Below, piece by piece: positions 6,020 through 14,241 of a DNA stretch of 33,952 nucleotides (position 1 is the stretch's first letter; each line of letters starts with the position of its first letter). This stretch comes from Pseudomonas graminis. GTDB lineage: Bacteria; Pseudomonadota; Gammaproteobacteria; Pseudomonadales; Pseudomonadaceae. Under the pieces are notes generated by a model. It did not search any database, was not told where the DNA came from, and saw nothing but the letters and a program-made list of their open reading frames with translations. The position numbers and the translations under genes were made by a program. Where the stretch lies: contig NZ_FOHW01000048.1 of assembly GCF_900111735.1 (NCBI RefSeq), forward strand, positions 1 through 33,952. The letters run 5' to 3'.

Positions 6020-7989
6020 ACCGCCGCCCCCGTCATGCCCAGTGCGTCGCGCACTTTCGCGCGGACCTTGACGCGATAACGTTTGTCCAGCGCCGCCAGC
6101 AGCCCGCCCAGTGCGGTGATCAGGCCGCCGAACCAGATCCAGCGCACGAACGGCTTGACGTGGACACGCACCGCCCATGCGCCGTTTTCCAGCGGTTCGC
6201 CCAGCGCCACATAGAGATCGCGGGTGAAACCGGCGTCGATACCGGCCTCGGTCATCATCGAGCGCTGTACGGTGTACAGGCGTTTTTCCGGGTGCAACAC
6301 GGTGATTTCCTTGCCGTCTTCCAGCACGCGAAGGGTGCCGCGATCGGAGGTGAAATTCGGACCCTGATAATGCTGGGCACCCTCGAACACGAACATGTAT
6401 CCGCCCAGTTCCACCGATTCTCCGGGGGCCATGCGCAGGTCACGTTCGGCGCTGTTCTGGCTGGACAACACCACGCCCAGCGCCAGCACCGCGATACCGA
6501 GGTGCGCCACTTGCATGCCCCAGTAACTGCGGGTCAACGAGCGCATGCCCTTGAGCAAGCCTTTGTGCCGCGTCTTGTCGAACAGGTCGCGCACACCGGC
6601 CAGCAATACCCAGGCCGCTAGCAAACAGGTGGCAAGCACGGCCCAGTGGAAGTCGGCCATGGCGAAACCGGCGATAACTGCCAGCACCGCGCTGCCGACC
6701 AATACCGGCGCGAGCATGCTCAACAGCCACTTGACCGGCGTGTCCTTCCAGCGCACCAGCACGCCCACCGCCATGACGGCCATGAGCAAGCCCATCAGGG
6801 GCACGAACAGCGCGTTGAAATACGGCGGGCCGACGGACATCTTCGCCCCGCTCAACGCATCCAGCACCAGCGGGTAGAGCGTGCCGAGCAGAATCATCGA
6901 CGCCGCCACCACCAGCACCAGGTTATTGCCCAGCAGCAAGGTTTCCCGCGACCACAGGCCAAAGCCGACGTGGCTTTTCACCACCGGCGCGCGGAGGGCG
7001 AACAGGGTCAGCGAGCCGCCCACCACCATCAGCAGGAAGATCAAAATGAAGACGCCACGGGCCGGGTCGGAAGCGAAAGCATGCACCGACGTCAGCACGC
7101 CGGAACGCACAAGGAAGGTGCCGAGCAGGCTCAACGAAAACGCCGCGATGGCCAGCAGCACGGTCCAGCTCTTGAACACGCCGCGCTTTTCGGTGACCGC
7201 CAGCGAGTGAATCAGCGCCGTGCCCACCAGCCACGGCATGAACGAGGCATTTTCCACCGGGTCCCAGAACCACCAGCCGCCCCAGCCGAGTTCGTAATAG
7301 GCCCACCACGAACCCAGGGTGATGCCGACGCCGAGAAAGGCCCAGGCGACGATGGTCCACGGCCGCGACCAGCGCGCCCATGCCGCATCAAGCCGACCGC
7401 CGAGCAGCGCAGCGATGGCGAAAGCAAACGCCACCGAGAACCCGACGTACCCCATGTACAGCATCGGCGGGTGGACGATCAGCCCAATGTCCTGCAGCAA
7501 TGGATTAAGGTCACGCCCGTCCTGGGGAACCTGCGGCAGGATGCGGCTGAACGGGTTGGAGGTGAGGATCAGAAACAGCAGAAAGCCGACGCTGATCATG
7601 CCCATCACCGCCAGCACGCGGGCGAGCATGACCTGGGGCAACTGCCGGGAAAAGATCGACACGGCGAAGGTCCAGCCGCCGAGGATCAGCGCCCAGAGCA
7701 GCAACGAGCCTTCGTGTGCGCCCCAGACGGCGCTGAATTTGTAGTACCACGGCAGCGCGCTGTTGGAGTTCTCGGCGACGTAGGCCACGGAAAAATCGTC
7801 GACCATGAACGAGTGGGTCAGGCAGCCAAAGGCAAACACCAGGAAAGCAAACTGCCCCCAGGCGGCGGGCTGCGCCAGGCTCATCCACAGACGGTCGCCG
7901 CGCCAGGCGCCCATCAGCGGCACGATGGCCTGCACGATGGCGAAGCAGAGGGCCAAAATCATGGCCAGATGGCCGAGTTCGGGAATCAT
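6016..7989 (-). CDS. ccmF: Heme lyase subunit CcmF
   Basis: A 657-residue polytopic inner-membrane protein, the core of the heme ligase that takes heme from CcmE and attaches it to apocytochrome c with CcmH and CcmI. The tryptophan-rich WWD domain lies at about 235-254 (WGGWWFWDPVENASFMPW). Conserved histidines are visible in the AVWGAHEGSLLLW (H92) and LIVHPPMLYMGY (H173) segments. A large periplasmic loop follows after about residue 500, then a last membrane helix. Length and motif order match the family. It starts three bases after the ccmE stop and overlaps ccmG by four bases. Confidence 0.96.
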   Translation of the reverse strand: MIPELGHLAMILALCFAIVQAIVPLMGAWRGDRLWMSLAQPAAWGQFAFLVFAFGCLTHSFMVDDFSVAYVAENSNSALPWYYKFSAVWGAHEGSLLLWALILGGWTFAVSIFSRQLPQVMLARVLAVMGMISVGFLLFLILTSNPFSRILPQVPQDGRDLNPLLQDIGLIVHPPMLYMGYVGFSVAFAFAIAALLGGRLDAAWARWSRPWTIVAWAFLGVGITLGSWWAYYELGWGGWWFWDPVENASFMPWLVGTALIHSLAVTEKRGVFKSWTVLLAIAAFSLSLLGTFLVRSGVLTSVHAFASDPARGVFILIFLLMVVGGSLTLFALRAPVVKSHVGFGLWSRETLLLGNNLVLVVAASMILLGTLYPLVLDALSGAKMSVGPPYFNALFVPLMGLLMAVMAVGVLVRWKDTPVKWLLSMLAPVLVGSAVLAVIAGFAMADFHWAVLATCLLAAWVLLAGVRDLFDKTRHKGLLKGMRSLTRSYWGMQVAHLGIAVLALGVVLSSQNSAERDLRMAPGESVELGGYMFVFEGAQHYQGPNFTSDRGTLRVLEDGKEITVLHPEKRLYTVQRSMMTEAGIDAGFTRDLYVALGEPLENGAWAVRVHVKPFVRWIWFGGLITALGGLLAALDKRYRVKVRAKVRDALGMTGAAV

Positions 7990-7992
7990 GAT

Positions 7993-8466
7993 TTACCCCT
8001 GTTTTTCCGGGAGAGCGGCGGGCGTGGCAGCGGGCGCGGGCTGGCCGCTGTCTTTCAGCGCTTTGGCGACTTCCGGCGGCATGTATTTCTCATCGTGTTT
8101 GGCCAGCACTTCGTCGGCGACGACCACGCCGTCACTATTGAGCTTGCCGAGGGCGACAATGCCCTGCCCTTCGCGGAACAGGTCCGGAAGGATGCCGCGA
8201 TAAGTGATGGGCACCGACTTGTTGAAATCGGTGACGGCAAAGGTGACATCCAGCGAATCCGACGAGCGCTGCAGCGAACCCTGTACCACCATGCCGCCGG
8301 CGCGAATCCGCGTGTCACGGGGGGCTTCGCCGCTGGCGATCTGGGTCGGGGTGTAGAACAGATTGATGTTTTCCTTCAGCGCGCTGAGGGCAAGGCTGAC
8401 CGCAATGCCGACCCCGGCGAGGATCGCCAGGATGATCAACAGGCGCTTTTTTCGCAGCGGATTCAC
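7993..8466 (-). CDS. ccmE: Heme chaperone CcmE
   Basis: A 157-residue periplasmic heme chaperone anchored by one helix at about 8-28. It binds heme covalently through the histidine of LAKHDEKYMPPEV (H124) with Y128 nearby, then delivers it to CcmF. The beta-barrel core (RIRAGGMVVQGSL, VTFAVTDF, ITYRGILPDLFREGQG) is typical of the family. The start is GTG, overlapping the ccmD stop in GTGA. The Pro/Ala-rich C-terminus after about 135 is variable in the family. Confidence 0.95.
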   Translation of the reverse strand: MNPLRKKRLLIILAILAGVGIAVSLALSALKENINLFYTPTQIASGEAPRDTRIRAGGMVVQGSLQRSSDSLDVTFAVTDFNKSVPITYRGILPDLFREGQGIVALGKLNSDGVVVADEVLAKHDEKYMPPEVAKALKDSGQPAPAATPAALPEKQG

Positions 8467-8639
8467 GTATTGCTCTCCCGGCGCAGACGGCGCGCCTCTT
8501 GTTGCAGGTAACGCCGACGCGCTAAAACCGGTGCCAGGACGTTGATCGCCAGCACGATGAAACAGATGCCATAAGCCGACCAGACGTAGAGCCCGTGCTT
8601 GCCCATGGCGAGAAAATCGCTAAAAGATTCGAAGCTCAT
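8463..8639 (-). CDS. ccmD: Heme exporter protein CcmD
   Basis: A 58-residue single-helix membrane protein that stabilises the CcmABC-CcmE complex and helps release holo-CcmE. It shows the family order: an acidic/aromatic N-terminus (SFESFSDFLAMGKHGLYVWSAYG), one membrane helix at about 18-38, then a very basic tail (RRRYLQQEARRLRR). The frame is open further upstream, but the ATG at 8639, which overlaps the ccmC stop (ATGA), gives the correct size. Confidence 0.93.
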   Translation of the reverse strand: MSFESFSDFLAMGKHGLYVWSAYGICFIVLAINVLAPVLARRRYLQQEARRLRRESNT

Positions 8640-9445
8640 CGTTCGGCTCCGTGGCGAGGCGACGCTGTGTGGCCAAAGCGCTTCATTAATATATCTTTGA
8701 CCCAACCGGCCCGGGCCTCGCGCTTGAGCACGTCCAGGCGCATGCGCATCAGCAGCACCGCCCCGAAGAAGCAGTAAAACCCCAGCACGGTGAACAGCAG
8801 CGGCAGCCACATTTCAGCGGGCATGGCCGGCTTTTCCGTCAGACTGAAGGTCGCGCCCTGGTGCAGGGTGCTCCACCACTCCACCGAGTATTTGATGATC
8901 GGGATGTTGATCACCCCGACAATGGCCAGCACAGCGCAGGCCTTGGCGGCGCTGTCGCGGTTGGTGATCGCGTTGCCCAAAGCGATCAGGCCGAAATACA
9001 GAAACAGCAGGATCAGCATCGAGGTCAGCCGCGCGTCCCAGACCCACCACGAACCCCACGTCGGCTTGCCCCAGATCGCGCCGGTGACCAAGGCCAGGGC
9101 GGTCATCCACGCACCAATGGGCGCCGCGCATTGCAGGGCGACGTCGGCCATTTTCATCTTCCAGACCAGCCCGACCACGCCGCACACGGCCATCATCACG
9201 TAACAGGACTGGGCCAGCATCGCCGCCGGCACGTGGATATAAATGATGCGAAAACTGTTGCCTTGCTGGTAGTCCGGCGGCGCGAACGCCAGGCCCCAGA
9301 TCACGCCGATGGCGATCAGCAACGCCGCAGCGATGCTCAGCAACGGCAGCAGACGGCCGCTGATGCCGTAAAACCATTTGGGCGAACCGAGTTTGTGGAA
9401 CCAGGTCCAACTCAGGCCGCGTTTAGCCTTGGCGCTTGTGTTCAT
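8636..9445 (-). CDS. ccmC: Heme exporter/heme-handling protein CcmC
   Basis: A 269-residue inner-membrane protein with six helices that presents heme to CcmE on the periplasmic face. Its WWD domain is WGSWWVWDARLTS at about 130-142. The flanking heme-ligand histidines are in IIYIHVP (H71) and STLHQGATF. I chose ATG at 9445 over the GTG immediately before it, because AAGG lies seven bases upstream of the ATG. The leader contains about four imperfect 15-bp repeats. It is separated from ccmB by 150 bp, the only large gap in the operon. Confidence 0.94.
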   Translation of the reverse strand: MNTSAKAKRGLSWTWFHKLGSPKWFYGISGRLLPLLSIAAALLIAIGVIWGLAFAPPDYQQGNSFRIIYIHVPAAMLAQSCYVMMAVCGVVGLVWKMKMADVALQCAAPIGAWMTALALVTGAIWGKPTWGSWWVWDARLTSMLILLFLYFGLIALGNAITNRDSAAKACAVLAIVGVINIPIIKYSVEWWSTLHQGATFSLTEKPAMPAEMWLPLLFTVLGFYCFFGAVLLMRMRLDVLKREARAGWVKDILMKRFGHTASPRHGAER

Positions 9446-9500
9446 CACGCTGCCTTTTCATTACGGTGCTTTTCATCACGGTGCTAGTTATCACAGTGCG
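9440..9500. repeat. 15-bp imperfect tandem repeats at the ccmC start
   Basis: Units of the form TTTCATCACGGTGCT recur at about 9440, 9456, 9471 and 9486. The first overlaps the ccmC start codon, so several start-like ATG/GTG codons line up in the leader on the minus strand. An extra base near 9455 puts the upstream ones out of the ccmC frame. Nothing else is evident in the 9446-9595 gap. Confidence 0.7.
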
Positions 9501-9595
9501 TCTCAACCAGAGGCGCTGTCAGGGCAAGGCGCTTCTTATGGCTGAAGCGTCCGGGACCTGTCGACGGAAAATCTGTCCGCGCGGTCAGGGTGCGA

Positions 9596-10267
9596 TTATT
9601 CGCCAACGCTGATCTTCAAACCAGCGGCAATTGCAAAGGGCGTCAGGGTTACCGCAAGTGCGGCAAGGCTGCCAAGCCAAAGCAGATAACCGGTCGCGGG
9701 CATGCCCTCAAGGGCAGCCTGCAAGGCGCCGCTGCCGAGAATCAGCACCGGGATGTACAGCGGCAGAATCAACAACGCCAGCAGCAGACCGCCGCGCTTG
9801 AGCCCTACGGTCAACGCGGCGCCCACCGCGCCGAGCAGGCTCAGCACCGGTGTGCCCAGCAGCAGCGACAGCAGCAGCACCGGCAAACACGCGGTGGGCA
9901 GGCCGAGCATCAGCGCCAGCAGCGGGGACAACAGGATCAGTGCCAGCCCGGAAAAGACCCAGTGCGCCAGGACCTTCGCCAACACCAGCAACGCCAGCGG
10001 TTGCGACGACAACACCCATTGTTCGAGGGAGCCGTCTTCGAAATCGCTGCGGAACAGGCCGTCCAGCGACAGCAGCACGGACAACAGCGCGGCCACCCAC
10101 ACCAACCCTGGCGACAGGCGCTGCAGCAGTTGCGTGTCAGGGCCGACGGCCAGGGGAAACAGCGCGATGACGATGGCGAAGAACACCAGCGGGTTGAGCA
10201 GTTCGGCCGGGCGCCGAAACAGCAGGCGCGCTTCGCGGGCGATCAACAGGGTGAACACGTGACTCAT
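9596..10267 (-). CDS. ccmB: Heme exporter membrane subunit CcmB
   Basis: A 223-residue polytopic protein with about six membrane helices, the permease partner of the CcmA ATPase. The CcmAB transporter uses ATP to release heme-loaded CcmE from CcmC. Family signatures include LLIAREARLLFRRPAELLNP at the N-terminus, DSLFRSDFEDGSLEQWVL-like sequence near 75-90 (here DGLFRSDFEDGSLEQW), and KRGGLLLALLILPLYIPVLI. The ATG at 10267 overlaps the ccmA stop (ATGA), and three upstream in-frame codons are excluded on that basis. Confidence 0.95.
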   Translation of the reverse strand: MSHVFTLLIAREARLLFRRPAELLNPLVFFAIVIALFPLAVGPDTQLLQRLSPGLVWVAALLSVLLSLDGLFRSDFEDGSLEQWVLSSQPLALLVLAKVLAHWVFSGLALILLSPLLALMLGLPTACLPVLLLSLLLGTPVLSLLGAVGAALTVGLKRGGLLLALLILPLYIPVLILGSGALQAALEGMPATGYLLWLGSLAALAVTLTPFAIAAGLKISVGE

Positions 10268-10899
10268 GCCGCCCACTGCCCCAGGTCCAGATCGCGATAA
10301 CCCGAAGGCGTGCGGCTCAGCGTGTGGTGCGTGGTCAGCACCACGGCGCCGCCGTTTTCACAGTGCGCCGCCAGGTGCGCTTCGAGTTGCGCCACGCCCT
10401 GCTTGTCCAGCGCGGTGAAGGGTTCGTCGAGCATCCACAGACCGGGCCCGGGCAAATACAGGCGGGCCAGTGCCACGCGACGCCGTTGACCGGCCGACAA
10501 CGTATGGCACGGCACGTCTTCAAAGCCGCGCAGGCCGACCGCTTCGAGGGCGCGCCAGATGTCGGCGGTCTCTACGGGGGTGTGCAGCGCGCAGAGCCAG
10601 GCGAGGTTTTCCAGAGGCGTAAGCACGTCCTTGATGCCGGCGGCGTGGCCGATCCACAGCAGGTGGCGGGTCAATTCGCTGCGCTGGCTGGGGAGAGGTG
10701 TACCGTCCAGAAGCACGTTGCCGGCGGTGGGCTGCATCAGCCCGCACAACAGGCGCAGCAGGCTGGTTTTGCCGCTGCCGTTGGGGCCGCTGATCTGCAC
10801 CATGTCGCCCGCGCTCAGCCGCAATTCGAGATCTTCGAACAGCAGGCGCCCGTCACGCTCGCAAGTCAGCGCCACGGCTTCAAGAACGGGGATCGACAT
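10264..10899 (-). CDS. ccmA: Heme exporter ATP-binding protein CcmA
   Basis: A 211-residue ABC ATPase of the cytochrome c maturation system. It has Walker A GPNGSGKT (38-45), signature LSAGQRRRVALARL, and Walker B LWMLDEP followed by the switch histidine in LTTHH. It partners CcmB in the inner membrane. It is the first gene of ccmABCDEFGHI and faces away from the fliK-like gene across 163 bp, so the operon promoter should lie there; a TATAAT at 11008-11013 on this strand is a candidate -10 with no convincing -35. Confidence 0.96.
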   Translation of the reverse strand: MSIPVLEAVALTCERDGRLLFEDLELRLSAGDMVQISGPNGSGKTSLLRLLCGLMQPTAGNVLLDGTPLPSQRSELTRHLLWIGHAAGIKDVLTPLENLAWLCALHTPVETADIWRALEAVGLRGFEDVPCHTLSAGQRRRVALARLYLPGPGLWMLDEPFTALDKQGVAQLEAHLAAHCENGGAVVLTTHHTLSRTPSGYRDLDLGQWAA

Positions 10900-11062
10900 G
10901 GGGACCTTCTTTTCAGTTGCAGCGGTACACGGCGGTTCAAGTCGGGATCATGACGGCCGTTATACTGATGCAGCTTAACGGTAGACCGCCGACGAAGTCG
11001 GTGCCGGATTATACATACCCGGACCCGCCACCCAGAGCGCAAATTTACCGAGTCGGGATCTG
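10900..11062. promoter_or_regulatory. Divergent ccmA / fliK-like intergenic region
   Basis: This is the only divergent start-to-start region next to the ccm operon. On the minus strand TATAAT (11008-11013) could serve ccmA with a ~100-nt leader. On the plus strand TATACT (about 10961-10966) could serve the fliK-like gene. Neither has a good -35 hexamer, and no sigma28 or sigma54 consensus is seen. A short CCGAC-GAA-GTCGG palindrome lies between them. Confidence 0.35.
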
Positions 11063-12694
11063 ATGACAGGCGATATACCCAATCTTGCTCCAGTAACAGT
11101 GGCCACGGCCCTGCTGCGCGCCGGCGTGCCGGCGGGCGAAGTGCTCAAGCTGATGGAGCCGCGCGAAGGGCTGCTGAACTCGGGTCAGGTGGCCAGCGCT
11201 GAAGTGGTGAGCCTCAAGCAGTTGGGGCAGGACTTTCAACTGCTGCTCAAACTAACTATGGACAACGGTCGGCAAACCACCCTCCCCGTCAGCAGTTCGC
11301 TGCCGCTGACGCCGGGCACCAGCGTCAATGTCGCCCAGGGTTCGGCCGACACGCTGACCATTAGCGTGCAGGACCTGCAGAAAGCCGCCACCAACAGCCT
11401 GACCAGCATCGACACGCGGCAATTGCCCGCTGGCACGCTGGTGCAAGGCAAGGTGCTGACCACGCAGGTGGCGGCGCAGAACGTCGCGCAGTTGGCGGGG
11501 CAATCCCCCGGGCAATCGTCGGGCGGGGCGCAGCTGACCAATTACCGCTCTATCGTCATCCTGCTCAACACGGCCCTGGCCGGCACCAGCCTGACCGTCG
11601 ACAGCCCGCAGCCGTTGCGGGTCGGCAGTCTGCTCAGCGCCCAGGTGCAGAACAGTCAGGCGCTGAATTTCGTCGCCCTGCCCAATCGTCTGGACGAACT
11701 GGCCCTGGCGCAGCAGTTATCGACCCAGCAAAGCCGTCAGGGCTCGCTGCAGGGCCTGATCGCCGCGTTGCAGAACATGCCGCCGCCGGCTGCCGATGGC
11801 GATAACCTTTCGCCGGCGCTGAGGGCGAGCATTGTGCAACTGTTGGCCGACCTGCCGGACGTCCCGCAGATGACCACCTCCAAGGGCGTCGCCCAGGCGC
11901 TGAACGCCAGCGGGCTGTTCATGGAGTCGCGCTTGCTCGCCGGGCTGAACCCGACGCTGGTGCCGGACATGAAGGCCAACTTGCTGCGGCTGGTCACACA
12001 ACTCCTGCCGGGGCTGCCGGGCAACGTCAGTTATGACGCCGCTGCCGCCGGCAATACCCTGGCGCGGGCCATGCCCAGCGTCTTGCGCAGCGCCTTCGGC
12101 ACCTTGGGGCTGGTGGCGCCGCCGAGCGATCCGATCAACTTCCCGTTACCACCGCGCACCCTCGGCCATCCGCAAAGCAAAGACGATCTGGAGATGCTGC
12201 TGAAGCTGGCGGCGGGCGCGATTTCGCGCCTGCAGAGCCATCAGTTGGGCGGGCTGGAGCAGACCCGCACCCACGCCGACGGCACACAGGTGACCACTTG
12301 GCAGCTGGAGATCCCGATGCGCAACGCCCACGACATCGTGCCGTTGCAGGTCAAGGTTCAGCGCGAGGACACGCCCGAGCGCGACGAGCATGCCGATGCG
12401 CCGGCGCAGGAAGCCAGGGAGCGAGAAAAGCTCTGGCGGCTGGAGCTGGCGTTTGATCTTGAGCCTCTTGGTCCGTTGCACGTGCAGGCGCAACTGATTG
12501 CCGGGAGCATCGCCAGCCAGTTATGGGCTGAACGCGAAGGCAGCGCCGAGTTGATTTCCAGCGAACTGGGCAATCTGCGTGAGCGCCTGGTGGCGTGTGG
12601 TTTGAACGTCAAGGAGCTGGAATGCAACCGTGGCGTGCCGCCCCAGGGCCCGCGCGCCGTGCTCGAACAACGCTGGATCGACGAGAACGCCTGA
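11063..12694 (+). CDS. fliK: Flagellar hook-length control protein, FliK type
   Basis: A 543-residue FliK-family protein. FliK measures the growing hook and triggers the export switch at FlhB from hook to filament substrates. The long N-terminal and middle region is rich in Leu, Ala, Gln and Ser with little globular character. The C-terminal ~110 residues resemble the Flg_hook switch domain (LWRLELAFDLEPLGPLHVQ, then a helical LIAGSIASQLWAERE segment). Its stop overlaps the start of a small FlhB-domain protein, a fitting partner because FliK acts on the FlhB C-terminus. Pseudomonads often have a second, canonical fliK in another flagellar cluster, so this copy may be a paralogue; the symbol is tentative. 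Confidence 0.8.
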   Translation: MTGDIPNLAPVTVATALLRAGVPAGEVLKLMEPREGLLNSGQVASAEVVSLKQLGQDFQLLLKLTMDNGRQTTLPVSSSLPLTPGTSVNVAQGSADTLTISVQDLQKAATNSLTSIDTRQLPAGTLVQGKVLTTQVAAQNVAQLAGQSPGQSSGGAQLTNYRSIVILLNTALAGTSLTVDSPQPLRVGSLLSAQVQNSQALNFVALPNRLDELALAQQLSTQQSRQGSLQGLIAALQNMPPPAADGDNLSPALRASIVQLLADLPDVPQMTTSKGVAQALNASGLFMESRLLAGLNPTLVPDMKANLLRLVTQLLPGLPGNVSYDAAAAGNTLARAMPSVLRSAFGTLGLVAPPSDPINFPLPPRTLGHPQSKDDLEMLLKLAAGAISRLQSHQLGGLEQTRTHADGTQVTTWQLEIPMRNAHDIVPLQVKVQREDTPERDEHADAPAQEAREREKLWRLELAFDLEPLGPLHVQAQLIAGSIASQLWAEREGSAELISSELGNLRERLVACGLNVKELECNRGVPPQGPRAVLEQRWIDENA

Positions 12695-13014
12695 TGAGCA
12701 AATCCGAGCAGACACCGCGTCAGGCCATTGCCCTCAGCTACGACGGCCATCAGGCCCCGACGCTGACGGCCAAGGGCGATGACAGCCTGGCGGAAGCCAT
12801 TCTGGCGATCGCCCGCGAGTACAAAGTCCCGATCTACGAAAACGCAGAACTGGTGAAAATGCTCGCCCGCCTCGAACTGGGCGATAGCATTCCCCAAGAG
12901 CTGTACCTGACCATCGCCGAAATCATCGCGTTTGCCTGGCATCTCAAGGGCAAGTTTCCGGTGGGGTTCGACCCGGATGCCGGCCCGGTGGAGCGGGATA
13001 TCACGCCGCGTTGA
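12694..13014 (+). CDS. Stand-alone FlhB C-terminal-domain protein (EscU/YscU/HrcU family)
   Basis: A 106-residue cytosolic protein that matches only the cytoplasmic C-terminal domain of FlhB. The visible match is the core EYKVPIYENAELVKMLARLE plus DSIPQELYLTIAEIIAFAW at about 42-82. There are no membrane helices, and the NPTH self-cleavage motif is absent (the region begins AIALSYDGHQAPTL, as after the cleavage site). Similar small proteins (FhlB in Helicobacter, YlqH in Bacillus) can replace the FlhB C-terminal fragment. The ATG overlaps the fliK-like stop by one base (TGATG), so translation is probably coupled. Confidence 0.88.
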   Translation: MSKSEQTPRQAIALSYDGHQAPTLTAKGDDSLAEAILAIAREYKVPIYENAELVKMLARLELGDSIPQELYLTIAEIIAFAWHLKGKFPVGFDPDAGPVERDITPR

Positions 13015-13073
13015 TTCAGCCTCTACCGCTCATGGAAACAACGCCAATGACCCTGTGGACGCGAATCTAGTGT

Positions 13074-13627
13074 AGGAGCGCGCTTGCCCGCGAAGCCGTA
13101 GGCACGGGCGATAAATATGCGTCGGATGTACTGGCCTCTTCGCGGGCAAGGTGGAGCGCCACCCCGGTCTCTCCTACACGGGTCAGCGGCACATCATGAA
13201 TCCTTGTGTCGCACGCACTGGCCTCTTCCCGGCTAAAGCCGGTCCCACTGACACACCGCGTAACTGGGTGGGACCGGCTTCAGCCGGGAAGGCGTCGGGT
13301 ATCAAGACGCAGGGCTAATGCCACACACCAGATGCGGCATTCCAAAATGCAGGAGCGCGCTTGCCCGCGAAGGCGTAGGCACCGGCGATAAATATGCGTC
13401 GGATGTACTGGCCTCTTCGCGGGCAAGGTGGAGCGCCACCCCGGTCGCTCCTACACGGGTCAGCGGCACATCATGGATCCTTGTGTCGCGCGCACTGACC
13501 TCTTCCCGGCTAAAGCCGGTCCCACTGACACACCGCGTAACTGGGTAGGACCGGCTTCAGCCGGGAAGGCGTCGGGTATCAAGACGCAGGGCTAATGCCA
13601 TACACCAGATGCGGCATTCCAAAATGT
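13074..13627. repeat. 277-bp tandem duplication built from REPINs
   Basis: The segment 13074-13350 is repeated at 13351-13627 with about eight differences, and a third copy begins at 13628 but diverges after about 20 bases. Each unit contains two different REPINs: one of the GTAGGAGCGCGCTTGCCCGC type and one of the GGACCGGCTTCAGCCGGGAA type. No gene lies in 13015-13842, and open frames there are readings of the repeats. Confidence 0.92.
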
Positions 13628-13693
13628 AGGGGCGCGCTTGCCCGCGAAGACGGCGGAACGGCTGCCGCTGAATGACTGACTCACCGCGATCAG

Positions 13694-13781
13694 TGTAGGA
13701 GCCGGCTTGCTGGCGAACGCGTCGTGTCAGTCGCCGAGCAGGTCACAGGAAAACCGCATTCGCCAGCAAGCCGGCTCCCAC
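13694..13781. repeat. REPIN of a third sequence class
   Basis: TGTAGGAGCCGGCTTGCTGG (13694 onward) faces its inverted partner ending CCGGCTCCCAC at 13781. The arm sequence differs from the two REP families in the adjacent 277-bp duplication, so three REP classes lie side by side in this one gap. Confidence 0.85.
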
Positions 13782-13842
13782 GGATTTTGCAGGCGGTCGG
13801 GACTACCCAGACGCTGCAAAACCCGGTGCAGGAGCACGCTTT

Positions 13843-14241
13843 CTACCGATTACCGCCATGCATCTTGGTCATCAGCTGCGCTTCGGCCTGGGTCAGGCCG
13901 CAGGATTGGGTGAGTTCGTCGATGCTGGCGCCCATGCCGACCAGGCGCGCGGCCTGGGCGAAGGACAGTGTCGAGGGATCGCGCTGCTCAAGGGCAGTGA
14001 TCTTGTCCGGCAGCAGTGCGACCATGGAACGCAACTCGTGCAGTTCCTCGCCCATTCTCACCGTACCGCCCTGGTAATTTTCAAGGCGCCGGGCCAGTTC
14101 GCGGATGCGCTGATCACGCAGCGAATCCGCCTCCAGCTGCTGCGTGGCCTGGATGCGCAAGCGCTTGGTGTGGGCCATGAACATCGCGACGCTCGCGACC
14201 CACAACACCGCCAGAAAAATGACCGCCACATCAAGAATCAA
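13843..14241 (-). CDS. DUF2802 membrane-anchored protein
   Basis: A 132-residue protein of the DUF2802 family, which regularly follows cheW in pseudomonad chemotaxis operons; its function is not known to me. It has one N-terminal membrane helix at about 2-22, then a long charged helical or coiled-coil stretch (about 25-85), then a C-terminal helix-turn-helix-like end (LSFAQAARLVGMGASIDELT, then AEAQLMTKMHG). The chosen start is TTG directly after the cheW stop (TGA-TTG), which preserves the whole hydrophobic segment; the next ATG would cut into that helix. It is the last gene of the chemotaxis block. Confidence 0.82.
   Translation of the reverse strand: MILDVAVIFLAVLWVASVAMFMAHTKRLRIQATQQLEADSLRDQRIRELARRLENYQGGTVRMGEELHELRSMVALLPDKITALEQRDPSTLSFAQAARLVGMGASIDELTQSCGLTQAEAQLMTKMHGGNR

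Noticed and set aside
6646..8511. 621-codon open frame on the plus strand opposite ccmE/ccmF
   Set aside because: It is antisense to strongly recognised ccm genes, its translation is low complexity (Gln/His/Arg-rich), and it arises from high-GC codon use.
13074..13781. Possible CRISPR array, because of regularly repeated palindromes
   Set aside because: The period is 277 bp, spacers are themselves repeated, and no cas gene is present; the units are REPINs.
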